From: Streptomyces sp. V3I8
Lineage (GTDB): Bacteria; Actinomycetota; Actinomycetes; Streptomycetales; Streptomycetaceae
Direction of reading: 5' to 3'
Assembly (NCBI RefSeq): GCF_030817535.1
Contig: NZ_JAUSZL010000002.1
Span: 744,001 to 808,000 of the forward strand
Length of the DNA: 64,000 bases
Shown here: one piece after another, positions 33,625 to 41,723 of the stretch
How the letters are laid out: every line of letters begins with the position of its first letter
Position numbering within the stretch: the first letter of the stretch is position 1
Translations under genes and position numbers: made by a program
The notes under the pieces: generated by a model
What the model was told of the DNA's origin: nothing
The model's database searches: none
Seen by the model: the letters and a program-made list of their open reading frames with translations, nothing else

Positions 33625-33932
33625 CAGGCCGCTCCGTTCGCGGCTGCGGAGCGGGCTCCGGCGGCCGGGCGACCCGGCACACGACGGCGTTCGGGGGGAA
33701 GGGCCTCGACGGCTCGGGTGGGACCGGCCAGAAGGTCGTGCGCGGCAATGCCGTAGTGCACGGCCACCGCGTCGCAGTCGGCCAGGCTCCACGCCGCGGC
33801 GCCGGACTGACGACGGCTCACCTGCGCCTGGCTCACCCCCAGCGCGACAGCAAGGTCGGTCTGCGACTCACCCGCCGCATGCAGGAGAGCGGCAACGGCT
33901 GACCGCATCAGCTCATCGAGGGCCATACTCAT
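33624..33932 (-). CDS. small XRE-like HTH protein leading the tap-tpg-like operon
   Basis: Protein of 102 residues: ALLHAAGESQTDLAVALGVSQAQVSRRQSG is a clear Cro/CI-type helix-turn-helix, followed by DAVAVHYGIAAHDLLAG. Its stop overlaps the tap-like start. ATG 33932 has no Shine-Dalgarno but a TATTGT-like -10 lies about 8 bases upstream, compatible with a leaderless transcript; ATG 33926 is an alternative. It likely regulates the operon. Confidence 0.65.
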   Translation of the reverse strand: MSMALDELMRSAVAALLHAAGESQTDLAVALGVSQAQVSRRQSGAAAWSLADCDAVAVHYGIAAHDLLAGPTRAVEALPPERRRVPGRPAAGARSAAANGAA

Positions 33933-33977
33933 AGCGAGCACAATAGCACGTATAAAACATTTCTCATGCGCAAAACG

Positions 33978-33989
33978 CATACGCGTATG
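33978..33989. promoter_or_regulatory. 12-bp palindrome upstream of the XRE/tap/tpg-like operon
   Basis: CATACGCGTATG is a perfect palindrome 46 bases upstream of the first ATG, near the expected -35 region. Probable operator, perhaps for the operon's own XRE protein. Confidence 0.5.
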
Positions 33990-34071
33990 GGTGCGGATCC
34001 CTGGCGATCGGGAAAACAGCCTCCGGCCTGCTGTTCCGTAGGGGTGGGTGACGTGGCGGCACAGCATGCGG

Positions 34072-34106
34072 CGAGGGCCCGGAGCGGTGGTCACCCCGGG
34101 CCCTCG
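34072..34106 (-). terminator. 11-bp hairpin after the second P450
   Basis: CGAGGGCCCGG and CCGGGCCCTCG pair perfectly around a 13-base loop, 45 bases beyond the P450 stop on the minus strand. It separates the P450 from the tap-tpg-like operon. Confidence 0.8.
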
Positions 34107-34150
34107 GCCGATGTGCGGACGGGTTCAGCGGTTGCGGGATCGTCGAAGCC

Positions 34151-35404
34151 TCAGGCCGATGCCGGGCGGAGGACGACCGGGAGGGCGGTGAGGCCGTTCA
34201 TCGCCGTGGAGATCACGGGCACCAGTTCCGACTCGGGCACGGCCAGCCGGGTGGCGGGGAACCGGGTGAAGAGCTGGGAGAGCCCGATCGCGCTCTCCAG
34301 GCGGGCCAGGGCGGCGCCGAGGCAGTAGTGCGGGCCCGCGCCGAAGGCGAGCTGGCGTTCGTAGTGGCGGGAGTCGCGGATGTCGAAGCGCGCCGGGACC
34401 GCTCCGCGCTGTTCGCGGTTGGCGGCGGCCAGACCGACGACGACCGGCTCGCCGCGGCGCACGGTCACTCCGTGCAGGACGGTGTCCCGCAGCGCGTAGC
34501 GCATGAACAAGGTACGCAGCGGGGCGTTCCAGTGCAGGCCCGCTTCCACGGCGGCCGGCCAGTCCAGTTCGCCGTCGAGAAGCGCGGCGAGCTGGTCGGG
34601 GTGGGTGAGCAGGGCGAGGACGGTGCCGGTCAGCGAGTTGACCGTGGTCTCGTGGCCGGCCAGCAGGATGATCTCCAGGGTGTCGATCAGTTCCTTCTCC
34701 GTCAGTCTGCCGTCCTCGTCGTCCAGCGCCTCGATCAGCGCGCTGGTCAGATCGCCGAGCGGGGCCACGCGCCGGTCGGCGACCAGACGTGCCAGAACCT
34801 CGCGCTGCCCGACCGCGGCCTCCTGCCGTTCGGCGCCGCTCACCTCGACACTCAGCATCGTCCGGAAGTGATCGCGTAATCGGCGCTGTTCCTCGGGGTC
34901 GGTGAGACCGAACAGCTCGCAGATGATCAGCAGCGGGAGCGGATAGGCGAAGGCCTCCTTGAGATCGACCACCCCCGGCCCCCCGCGCTCCAGGCCGTCC
35001 AGCAGCTCCCGGGTGATCTCATGGATCCGGGGCGCGAGGGCGTCGATACGCCGGGGGGTGAAGGCGTGGCTCACCAGACGGCGGAGCCTGCGGTGGTCGG
35101 CCCCGTCCGCGTTGAGCATCGACTCCCCGACGATCAGGTTGAGCAGCGGCCATCCGGCGGGTATCTCCCCGCGCGTGTAGGCACCCCAGTGCCGTGGATC
35201 GCTGGAGAGGTCGGGGTGCGCGTCCAGCACCGTCCGGGCCGCCCGGGCCGACATGGCCGCCCAGGCACGGACGTCGTCCGGCAGCGCCACCGGCACCACG
35301 GGGCCGTACCGCAGCCACTCGGCTGCCTCCTCGTGGGTCCCACGGTTCGGATCGAGCGAGGACACGGGCCGGTCGAGCGACAGCTTCGAAGGGTCGATGC
35401 GCAT
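34151..35404 (-). CDS. cytochrome P450 lacking a canonical ExxR motif
   Basis: Protein of 417 residues. GHETT (about 250) and the haem loop FGAGPHYCLGAALAR with axial Cys at about 361 are normal. The K-helix reads V-E287-A-G-L-H-W-N-A-P where family members have E-x-x-R, so the Arg is replaced. CYP157 enzymes of Streptomyces are known for a similar E-x-x-L variant. ATG 35404 follows TTGGAG. A TetR regulator is divergent from it. No ferredoxin is adjacent. Orphan P450 of unknown substrate. Confidence 0.9.
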   Translation of the reverse strand: MRIDPSKLSLDRPVSSLDPNRGTHEEAAEWLRYGPVVPVALPDDVRAWAAMSARAARTVLDAHPDLSSDPRHWGAYTRGEIPAGWPLLNLIVGESMLNADGADHRRLRRLVSHAFTPRRIDALAPRIHEITRELLDGLERGGPGVVDLKEAFAYPLPLLIICELFGLTDPEEQRRLRDHFRTMLSVEVSGAERQEAAVGQREVLARLVADRRVAPLGDLTSALIEALDDEDGRLTEKELIDTLEIILLAGHETTVNSLTGTVLALLTHPDQLAALLDGELDWPAAVEAGLHWNAPLRTLFMRYALRDTVLHGVTVRRGEPVVVGLAAANREQRGAVPARFDIRDSRHYERQLAFGAGPHYCLGAALARLESAIGLSQLFTRFPATRLAVPESELVPVISTAMNGLTALPVVLRPASA

Positions 35405-35752
35405 GGACAGCTCCAACTGCACGTGGGATACGTTGCCTTGCGTCCGCTTACCGTGTGCGGCCGTACCGCGAAGGAAGGCTGTACCGGGTCCGGGCCGACC
35501 ACCCGACAGGGCCGGAACCGTCGCCGGGCACGAATCCCGGGGCCGACCCCACCACCGTCATCGTAACGACCCGACCCCGCGCATACGTACGAAGCGGACG
35601 AATTCCCGCCCGCCCGCACGGGACAGGCCGGCCTCCTCGGACATCTCAACGCGGCGCTCCGGCCCTGCGGCACCATGACACCCAGTACCCCCGACTCCCC
35701 TCCCGGAGCACACTGAGTGCCGTCCGCCCCTCCCGGTGCTAGGTTCCCCAGC
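35405..35752. promoter_or_regulatory. divergent promoter region between P450 and tetR
   Basis: 348 bases hold both promoters. TAGGTT at about 35741-35746, seven bases before ATG 35753, looks like a -10 giving a leaderless tetR message. A TetR dyad could not be pinned down by eye; GCATACGTACG near 35581 is the best candidate. Confidence 0.4.
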
Positions 35753-36565
35753 ATGAACGAGGCACCCCGTCCCGACCGCGCGGCCGACATGCCGGGTCCG
35801 AAGCCGCCGATGCGGGAGTCCCTCGTGGCGGCGGCGTTCCAGCTGTTCGTGGAGCGGGGGTACGAGCAGACCACCGTCGACGACATCGTGACGCTCGCCG
35901 GCGTCGGACGCCGGTCCTTCTTCCGGTACTTCCCGTCCAAGGAGGACGTGGTCTTCCCCGACCACGAGGGCTGCCTGGCCGAGATGACCGCCTTCCTGCG
36001 CGCCGGCCGGCCCACGGACGAACCGGTGCGGCGGGTCTGCGACGCCGCGCGCCTGGTGCTGCGCATGTACGCGGAGAACCCGGCGTTCTCGGTCCAGCGC
36101 TACCGCCTCACCAGAAAGGTCCCGGGGCTGCGCGCGTACGAACTCTCGGTGGTCTGGCGGTACGAGCGGGCGCTCGCCGAGTACCTGCGCGGACGCTTCG
36201 CGGGCAGCCTCGACGGGACGCTGCGGGCCGACGTCGTCGCCGCGGCCGTGGTCGCCGCGCACAACAACGGACTGCGCTCCTGGCTCCGTTCGGACGGCCG
36301 CAGCGACGCGACCGCCGAGGTGGACCACGCCCTCGCCCACGTCCAGGGGGTGTTCGGACCGGACCGCACACCCGGCGGTCCGGCATACAGCGCGGCACAC
36401 AGCCCGGCACACAGCGCGGCGCACGGGCCGGCGGCCGAGGACGGTACGGACGACGACGACGTGGTGGTCGTCGTCTCGCGGCGCGGCGCCCCGCTGTGGC
36501 GGGTCGTCCAGGAGATCGAGACCGCGCTCGGCCGCGATCCCGCACGCACATCTCCGGCCGATTGA
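35753..36565 (+). CDS. TetR-family transcriptional regulator
   Basis: Protein of 270 residues. N-terminal HTH (about 20-65): RESLVAAAFQLFVERGYEQT and GVGRRSFFRYFPSKEDVV. The ligand domain follows. A low-complexity insert (AYSAAHSPAHSAAHGPA, from 12-base repeats at about 36382-36430) precedes an acidic stretch GTDDDDVVVVV and a short C-terminal helix. It is divergent from the P450, the usual arrangement for a TetR repressor of that gene. The start at ATG 35753 may be leaderless; GTG 35717 is an alternative. Confidence 0.88.
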   Translation: MNEAPRPDRAADMPGPKPPMRESLVAAAFQLFVERGYEQTTVDDIVTLAGVGRRSFFRYFPSKEDVVFPDHEGCLAEMTAFLRAGRPTDEPVRRVCDAARLVLRMYAENPAFSVQRYRLTRKVPGLRAYELSVVWRYERALAEYLRGRFAGSLDGTLRADVVAAAVVAAHNNGLRSWLRSDGRSDATAEVDHALAHVQGVFGPDRTPGGPAYSAAHSPAHSAAHGPAAEDGTDDDDVVVVVSRRGAPLWRVVQEIETALGRDPARTSPAD

Positions 36566-36669
36566 GGGAACTCAGTGCCTTTACCTGTGACACTGCGTGC
36601 CATACCCTGAAGTGGCGCACGGCACTTCGCGCACCTTCGGATTCCGGTCAGGCGCAGGGAGATGACATC

Positions 36670-37113
36670 GTGTTCCACCGGGGAAGCGGGACCACGACGG
36701 ACGTACTCGGCCCAGGGACGACGGCGACGGCGGCAGGGACCGCGGAAGCGTCCGGGGAGGCGGCCGGGGAAGGGCTCGTCTACCAGCGCTGCCGCTGGTG
36801 CGGGACCACCATGTTCCACCGGCTGCTCTGCCCGGTCTGCGCGGGCAGCGATCTGCGCACGGAGCGCAGCGCGGGGCTCGGCGTCGTCCGCCACACGAGC
36901 GTCGTGCAGCGCAACACCCCGGGTGCGCGCAACGTGTCGCTCGTCGAGCTGGCCGAGGGGTTCACCGTCCGGGGCCGGGTCTCGGGGCCGCTGATCGCGA
37001 TCCGCACCGGCGACCGGGTCGAGCTGACCATGGCGATGGATCCGGTGCGCCGCGAGCCGGTGTTCAGGCTCTGCGACGAGCCTTTCTCCGGGCCGTACTC
37101 CGCCTGGCACTGA
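36670..37113 (+). CDS. Zn-ribbon/OB-fold (DUF35) protein
   Basis: Protein of 147 residues: a rubredoxin-like zinc ribbon CRWC...CPVC (about 41-57) followed by an OB-fold (VSLVELAEGFTVRGRVSG, LIAIRTGDRVELTM). DUF35 proteins often serve as acyl-CoA or ketosteroid-thiolase partners, but no thiolase lies here. GTG 36670 follows AGGGAGA. The N-terminal 35 residues are Gly/Thr-rich and variable. Confidence 0.78.
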   Translation: MFHRGSGTTTDVLGPGTTATAAGTAEASGEAAGEGLVYQRCRWCGTTMFHRLLCPVCAGSDLRTERSAGLGVVRHTSVVQRNTPGARNVSLVELAEGFTVRGRVSGPLIAIRTGDRVELTMAMDPVRREPVFRLCDEPFSGPYSAWH

Positions 37114-37188
37114 GGCGCACCGCGACGCCGCGGGGGACACTTGGCCGGGACGGACGATGCCCGAGAGCCGAGAGCCCGGAGGAACCCC

Positions 37189-37698
37189 ATGTACGCCACG
37201 GACATCCTGATCGACGCCTACGGCCGCATCAAGGACGAGGTGCACGCCGCCGTCGTCGGCCTCTCCCCCGACGAGCTCAACGCCCGGCCCGGCGGCCGGG
37301 CCAACTCGATCAGCTGGCTGATCTGGCACCTCACCCGCGTCCAGGACGACCACATCGCCGACGCCTTCGGCCTCGAACAGGTCTGGCTGTCGGAAGGCTG
37401 GGCGGACCGCTTCGCGCTGCCCCTCGACAAGGACGACACGGGTTACGGCCATGGTCCGCAGCAGGTCGCCGAGGTCAAGGTGGACTCGGAGGACCTCCTG
37501 ACCGGCTACTACGACGCCGTGCACGAGCAGACCCTGCGGGCGCTGCGCGACCTGGGCGCCGACGACCTGGACCGCATCGTCGACGAGAACTGGACACCGG
37601 CCGTCACCCTGGGCGCCCGCCTGGTCAGCGTGCTCTCCGACGACCTGCAGCACGTCGGCCAGGCCGCCTTCGCGCGAGGGCTGCCGGCCGACGGCTGA
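37189..37698 (+). CDS. DinB/mycothiol-dependent family protein
   Basis: Protein of 169 residues, four-helix DinB fold. The metal-site histidines are visible in SWLIWHLTRVQDDHIAD and near the end in DDLQHVGQAA. Actinobacterial members include mycothiol-dependent enzymes; the substrate is unknown. The Shine-Dalgarno is CCGGAGGAA and the start is ATG 37189. Confidence 0.85.
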   Translation: MYATDILIDAYGRIKDEVHAAVVGLSPDELNARPGGRANSISWLIWHLTRVQDDHIADAFGLEQVWLSEGWADRFALPLDKDDTGYGHGPQQVAEVKVDSEDLLTGYYDAVHEQTLRALRDLGADDLDRIVDENWTPAVTLGARLVSVLSDDLQHVGQAAFARGLPADG

Positions 37699-37810
37699 GC
37701 ACCGCGCGCCCGGCCGCCCGGCGCTGTGATGTGCGCCTCACAGGCAACCCCGCCGCCGCCGTCCTCGTCCTGATCGGCAACGAGGTGGCGCGGCGGCGCC
37801 GGTGACCCGT

Positions 37811-37893
37811 TCACCCCAGGAGAGCGATCCGTAGCGATCCGGGGTGAGGAGCGGGGCACTATACACATCGCGTATACATGCTGTGTATACATG
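37811..37893 (+). promoter_or_regulatory. leader of the TPR/prenyl synthase operon: hairpin plus GTATACATG repeats
   Basis: TCACCCC (37811-37817) pairs with GGGGTGA (37841-37847); the loop carries GCGATCC twice. Then an AT-rich stretch has TATACACAT and two direct copies of GTATACATG (37872-37880, 37885-37893), 13 bases apart, each containing the palindrome GTATAC. It is probably an operator or promoter for the gene at 37947. Confidence 0.5.
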
Positions 37894-37946
37894 GTGCGTA
37901 CAAAAGAACGCCGCGTCCACCGGCACCGGCGGACCGAAAGGCATCC

Positions 37947-39134
37947 ATGTACGGCAAGGCATCCGCGCCCGAGTACCAAGGCGCGCTCACCACCCTGTCC
38001 GTGAACTCCTCCCTGGTCGACGTACTGGCCGCGGGGACCGAGCAGTTGCGTGCGGCCGAGCGCTCCGGGGCGCGCGGGGAGACGGCCAGGGCGGGTCTCG
38101 CCGTGGCGGAGGCGCACCGGCGGCTCGGGCAGGTCGGCGAGGCCGACCGGGCCTGGAAGGCGAGTTACCGCGCGGCCCGGGAGGCCGGGGACACGGCCGC
38201 CATGGCGTGGGCCCTGTGGAGCGGCGGCACGCTGGCCCGTCAGCGCGGGGCGCTCCGGCTGGCCCGGCGGCTGCTGGGGCTGGCGGCCGAGTTCGGCGAA
38301 CGGGGCGGCGACGTCGTCGTACGCGGCTACTCGCTCGCCGGGATGGCGGAGACCGGCCGTATCCAGGGCGACTACGCGGCGGTCGGCGAACTGCACGAAC
38401 AGCTCCTGGCGGAGGCGCGCCGGCGGGGCGAGGCACGGCACACGGTGTGGGCCCTGGAGGGCATCGCGCAGATGCACCGCAACACCGGGTCGTACGACAC
38501 GGCGTACGCGATGTTCGAGGAGGCCGCGGAGATCGCCGGCCGGGCCGACGACCGGCGCGGTCACGCCTGGGCGCTGCGGGGCCTCGCCGACATCGTCTCC
38601 GTACGCGACGGAGACACCGACCGCGCGCTCGGACTGCTCGGGGAGGCCGAGGTCACCTGCCGCGAGATGAACCTGTCGAGCGCGCTGGCCTACAACCACA
38701 AGATGCGTGGCAACGTCCTGTACCGCGCGGGGCGTTACGCGCAGGCCCGTGACGTCTACGAGCAGGCGCTGGCCGAGTTCCGCGCGATGAGCGAGCCCCG
38801 TGGGGAAGCGCTGTCCCGCCTGGGCCTGGCCAAGTCCCGGGCCCACCTGGGCCGCGCCCTGTCGGAGACGGCCGCCGAACTGGCCGACCTGGCGGAGGTA
38901 CTGGCCCGGATCGGCCTGCACCATGCCCACCGCATGGTGGAACGGGCCCAGGCGGAGTTCAGCATCGAGCCGGCACCGCGGGTCCCGGCCCCGTCCGAAA
39001 CGGTCCCGCACCCGGACGGACCCGCCGCGGCAGGCGCCGAGGAGAGCTCCGGGCAGGGCGCGGCCCCTCTTGTCGCCGTCGCACGCGCCGCCGCCTCCAC
39101 GGCGGACCGCACCGGCGTGCGGAGCGGGCGATGA
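37947..39134 (+). CDS. tetratricopeptide-repeat protein
   Basis: Protein of 395 residues built from helical repeats: GLAVAEAHRRLGQVGEADRAW, ALEGIAQMHRNTGSYDTAYAMFEEA and KMRGNVLYRAGRYAQARDVYEQAL are classic TPR units (about 40-300), with a disordered Pro/Ser/Ala tail. It has no enzymatic domain. Its stop overlaps the start of the polyprenyl synthase by four bases (ATGA), so the two are translationally coupled and probably act together. ATG 37947 follows GAAAGG. Confidence 0.82.
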   Translation: MYGKASAPEYQGALTTLSVNSSLVDVLAAGTEQLRAAERSGARGETARAGLAVAEAHRRLGQVGEADRAWKASYRAAREAGDTAAMAWALWSGGTLARQRGALRLARRLLGLAAEFGERGGDVVVRGYSLAGMAETGRIQGDYAAVGELHEQLLAEARRRGEARHTVWALEGIAQMHRNTGSYDTAYAMFEEAAEIAGRADDRRGHAWALRGLADIVSVRDGDTDRALGLLGEAEVTCREMNLSSALAYNHKMRGNVLYRAGRYAQARDVYEQALAEFRAMSEPRGEALSRLGLAKSRAHLGRALSETAAELADLAEVLARIGLHHAHRMVERAQAEFSIEPAPRVPAPSETVPHPDGPAAAGAEESSGQGAAPLVAVARAAASTADRTGVRSGR

Positions 39135-40207
39135 CCATCATGTCCTCGGCGTCCCCCGCCCACTCCCCCGCCCTGCCCACCGCCGATGCCGCCGCGCGTC
39201 TGCTGGAGCGCTGCCGGTCGCTGGTGCGGCCCGCGCTGGCCGAGGCGGTCGGGCGGCTGCACCCGTGGGTGGGCGAGATGGCCGCCTACTCCTTCGGCTG
39301 GTGCGAGCCGGGCGGCGCACCCGTGTCCGCGCCGGCGGGCGGCAAGGGGCTGCGGCAGGCCCTTGCCGTCCTGGGCGCGGAGGCCGCCGGGGCGCCGCGG
39401 GACGCGGGGGTGACCGCGGCCGTCGCGGTGGAACTCGTGCACACCTTCTCCCTCCTGCACGACGACGTCATGGACGGCGACCGGACCCGCCGGGGGCGCC
39501 CCACGGCATGGAAGGCGTACGGCACGGGCCCGGCCGTCCTCGCGGGCGACGCCCTGTTCGCCCTGGCCGTGGAGACCCTGGCCGCCACCTCCGGCACGGA
39601 CATCCCGTCGGCCGTGCGTCACCTGTCGACCGCCCTCAACGACCTCGTACGCGGTCAGGCCGACGACCTGCTCTTCGAGACCCGCCCCTGGACGGGCCCG
39701 CGGGCGGTCCGCCCCGACGAGTACCGCGCGATGGCCGAGCACAAGACCGGCGCGCTGCTGGGCTGCGCGGCCGCCCTGGGCGCCGTGCTCGCCGGCGCGC
39801 CCCGCACGACGGTCGCCGCCCTCGACCGCGCCGGCCGCCACCTGGGCGTGGCCTTCCAGGTGGTCGACGACCTGCTGGGCATCTGGGGCGACCCCGCCGT
39901 CACCGGCAAGCCGGTCCACGCGGACCTGCTCCGGGGCAAGAAGACCTTCCCCGTCCTGGCGGCCCTCGGCACCGCGGCCGCCCGGCCGCTCGTCCGGCTC
40001 CTGGACCGGGCCGAGGCGCTCGACGGACCGGCGGCCCGCCGCGCCGCGGTCCTGATCGAGGAGGCCGGCGGACGCGGGGCCGCCCTGACGGAGGCCCGCC
40101 GCCACATCACCGCCGTGGAGGTCTGCCTCGACAGCCTGCCCTCGGCACCCCGCGCCGCCGACGACCTGCGCGTCCTGCTGGATTTCCTCGTACGCCGGGA
40201 GATGTGA
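39131..40207 (+). CDS. polyprenyl diphosphate synthase
   Basis: Protein of 358 residues. Chain elongation of allylic diphosphates with IPP. First Asp-rich motif LLHDDVMDGD (DDxxD at about 111-115) with the downstream RRGRPTAW, GQADDLLFE and second motif VVDDLLGIWGD (about 245). Bulky residues before the first motif (TFSLLH) would set product length, which I cannot predict. Coupled to the TPR gene upstream. No cyclase or prenyltransferase gene follows directly. Confidence 0.92.
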   Translation: MTIMSSASPAHSPALPTADAAARLLERCRSLVRPALAEAVGRLHPWVGEMAAYSFGWCEPGGAPVSAPAGGKGLRQALAVLGAEAAGAPRDAGVTAAVAVELVHTFSLLHDDVMDGDRTRRGRPTAWKAYGTGPAVLAGDALFALAVETLAATSGTDIPSAVRHLSTALNDLVRGQADDLLFETRPWTGPRAVRPDEYRAMAEHKTGALLGCAAALGAVLAGAPRTTVAALDRAGRHLGVAFQVVDDLLGIWGDPAVTGKPVHADLLRGKKTFPVLAALGTAAARPLVRLLDRAEALDGPAARRAAVLIEEAGGRGAALTEARRHITAVEVCLDSLPSAPRAADDLRVLLDFLVRREM

Positions 40208-40236
40208 CCAACTCCCTTACCACTCCGGCCCCTTGA

Positions 40237-40290
40237 CGCCGCAGAAAGCCCTTGCCACACTCACCGCCCGCCGCAGAAAACGCTTGCTAC
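40237..40290 (+). promoter_or_regulatory. imperfect 22-bp direct repeat, possible LacI-type sites
   Basis: CGCCGCAGAAAGCCCTTGCC (from 40237) and CGCCGCAGAAAACGCTTGCT (from 40269) are 32 bases apart, about three helical turns. Their GAAAnCGCTTnC-like cores resemble operators of LacI-family regulators that govern polysaccharide use. They lie about 80 bases upstream of the beta-helix protein. Confidence 0.45.
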
Positions 40291-40367
40291 GGCCGTGCGC
40301 CGGGCAGGCGGCGGACCCCACATCTCCCCACCCACCCCCACCCCTACCCCCACACAGGAGAACCGAG

Positions 40368-41630
40368 ATGGGACGCAGAGCCGCACCTCACCTCATTCGC
40401 CGCGCCGCACCGGCAGGTCCCCCGACCGCCCGGGGCCGCGTACGGCGGCCCGGTGTCATCGCCGCGTGCGCCACGGTCCTGGCCACGGCGGCGGCCGTAC
40501 TCACCACGCCCGCGAGCCCCGCGAGCGCGGTCCCGGCGGACACGGTCCCGGCGGACGCGGCCCCGCGGTCGGCGGCGGCAGCGTGCGGCGAGGGCTCCTA
40601 CCAGGCCGAGGCCACGCTGAGCGGCAGCACGTGGACCGCCCGGCGCGGAAGCGGTGTCGTCTACACCGGAACCGACATGCGGGCCGCGATGCAGGCGGCC
40701 GTCAACAGCCTCACGGCAGGCCGCACGTCGAAGGAACGGGTCGTCGTACGCGGCTCGGGCTCGATCGGCGCGGGGTCCAGGGTCTCCCTGCCGAGCTACA
40801 CCGTGCTCGACGTGTGCGGGACCGTCGACGTCACCGGTTCGGGCTCCGGCGACCAGGCCCCGGTCTACGCACGCGGCGTACGGGACATCGAGGTCCAGCA
40901 CCTGAACGTCACCGGCGCCCCGCTCTACGGCATCTTCCTGCGCAACGTCACCAACGTGGTGCTGGGCCAGATCGACATGCGCCTGACGGCCGGTCTCGGC
41001 GTACGCATCGACAACCGCGGCGACACCACCCAGTGGACCCGCAACGTCCGTATCGACACCGTGTACGTGTCCGGGGCGAGCAGCCACGCGGTGGAGACGT
41101 ACGGGGTAGACGGCATCACCATCGGCACGGTCACGGCGCGCAACGTGGGCGAGTCGGGCCTGCTGCTGAACCAGACGGTCAACGCCACCGTCACGAAGGT
41201 GGACGCGGACGGGGCGGGCACCGGCACCGGGTACGCGGCCTTCCGGATGGCCAACCGCAACGGGCGGATAGGCAGCAGTTACGCGACCAACGTGCGGGTC
41301 GGCGAGGTCGTCGCGCGCGGGGGCGGCCGGGGCGTCTTCTGCGTCTCGGAGAGCGGCGGCGCCACCATCGACCGCATCACGCTCTCGAACACCGGGAACA
41401 ACGCCGTCCTGATCGAGAACTGCTACAACGTGAACCTCGCCGCGCAGAGCGGGAGCGTCACGGGCGGCGGCGAGATCCGGCTGGCCGCCCGCTCGGAGTT
41501 CCCCAACAACGCGGACATCACCGTCCAGAACCTGACGGTGACCAACTCCGTCATCAGGGAGAGCCCCTGCGGTGACAACACGACGTTCCGCAACAACACC
41601 CTCGTGAACAGCACGCAGAGCATCTGCTGA
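40368..41630 (+). CDS. secreted right-handed parallel beta-helix protein (pectate lyase-like)
   Basis: Protein of 420 residues. A long Arg-rich signal region (about 1-57, ending ASPASA-VPA) precedes the mature domain. Repeating coils (VQHLNVTGAPLYGIFLRNVTNVVLGQIDM, TIGTVTARNVGESGLLLNQTVNATVTKVDADG) define a beta-helix as in pectate lyases and other polysaccharide-acting enzymes. Four or more Cys suggest disulfides. Catalytic residues could not be assigned, so substrate is open. Good CAGGAGAAC Shine-Dalgarno. Confidence 0.82.
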   Translation: MGRRAAPHLIRRAAPAGPPTARGRVRRPGVIAACATVLATAAAVLTTPASPASAVPADTVPADAAPRSAAAACGEGSYQAEATLSGSTWTARRGSGVVYTGTDMRAAMQAAVNSLTAGRTSKERVVVRGSGSIGAGSRVSLPSYTVLDVCGTVDVTGSGSGDQAPVYARGVRDIEVQHLNVTGAPLYGIFLRNVTNVVLGQIDMRLTAGLGVRIDNRGDTTQWTRNVRIDTVYVSGASSHAVETYGVDGITIGTVTARNVGESGLLLNQTVNATVTKVDADGAGTGTGYAAFRMANRNGRIGSSYATNVRVGEVVARGGGRGVFCVSESGGATIDRITLSNTGNNAVLIENCYNVNLAAQSGSVTGGGEIRLAARSEFPNNADITVQNLTVTNSVIRESPCGDNTTFRNNTLVNSTQSIC

Positions 41631-41676
41631 CGGCCATCCGCGCGTGTACCGGCCGCAGCACCGGACCCGGCCCATC

Positions 41677-41708
41677 CGGACCGCCCGCACGTGTGTGCGG
41701 GCGGTCCG
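41677..41708. terminator. 14-bp hairpin with GTGT loop
   Basis: CGGACCGCCCGCAC and GTGCGGGCGGTCCG pair perfectly around GTGT, between the convergent beta-helix gene and the small secreted protein gene. The strongest terminator-like structure in the window. Confidence 0.88.
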
Positions 41709-41723
41709 ATCGGGGCTCGGGGC

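Noticed and set aside
33625..33792. Extension of the Tap-like protein to 33792
   Set aside because: The added residues are the out-of-frame read of the XRE gene; ATG 33624 gives the known overlap and a Tap-like start.
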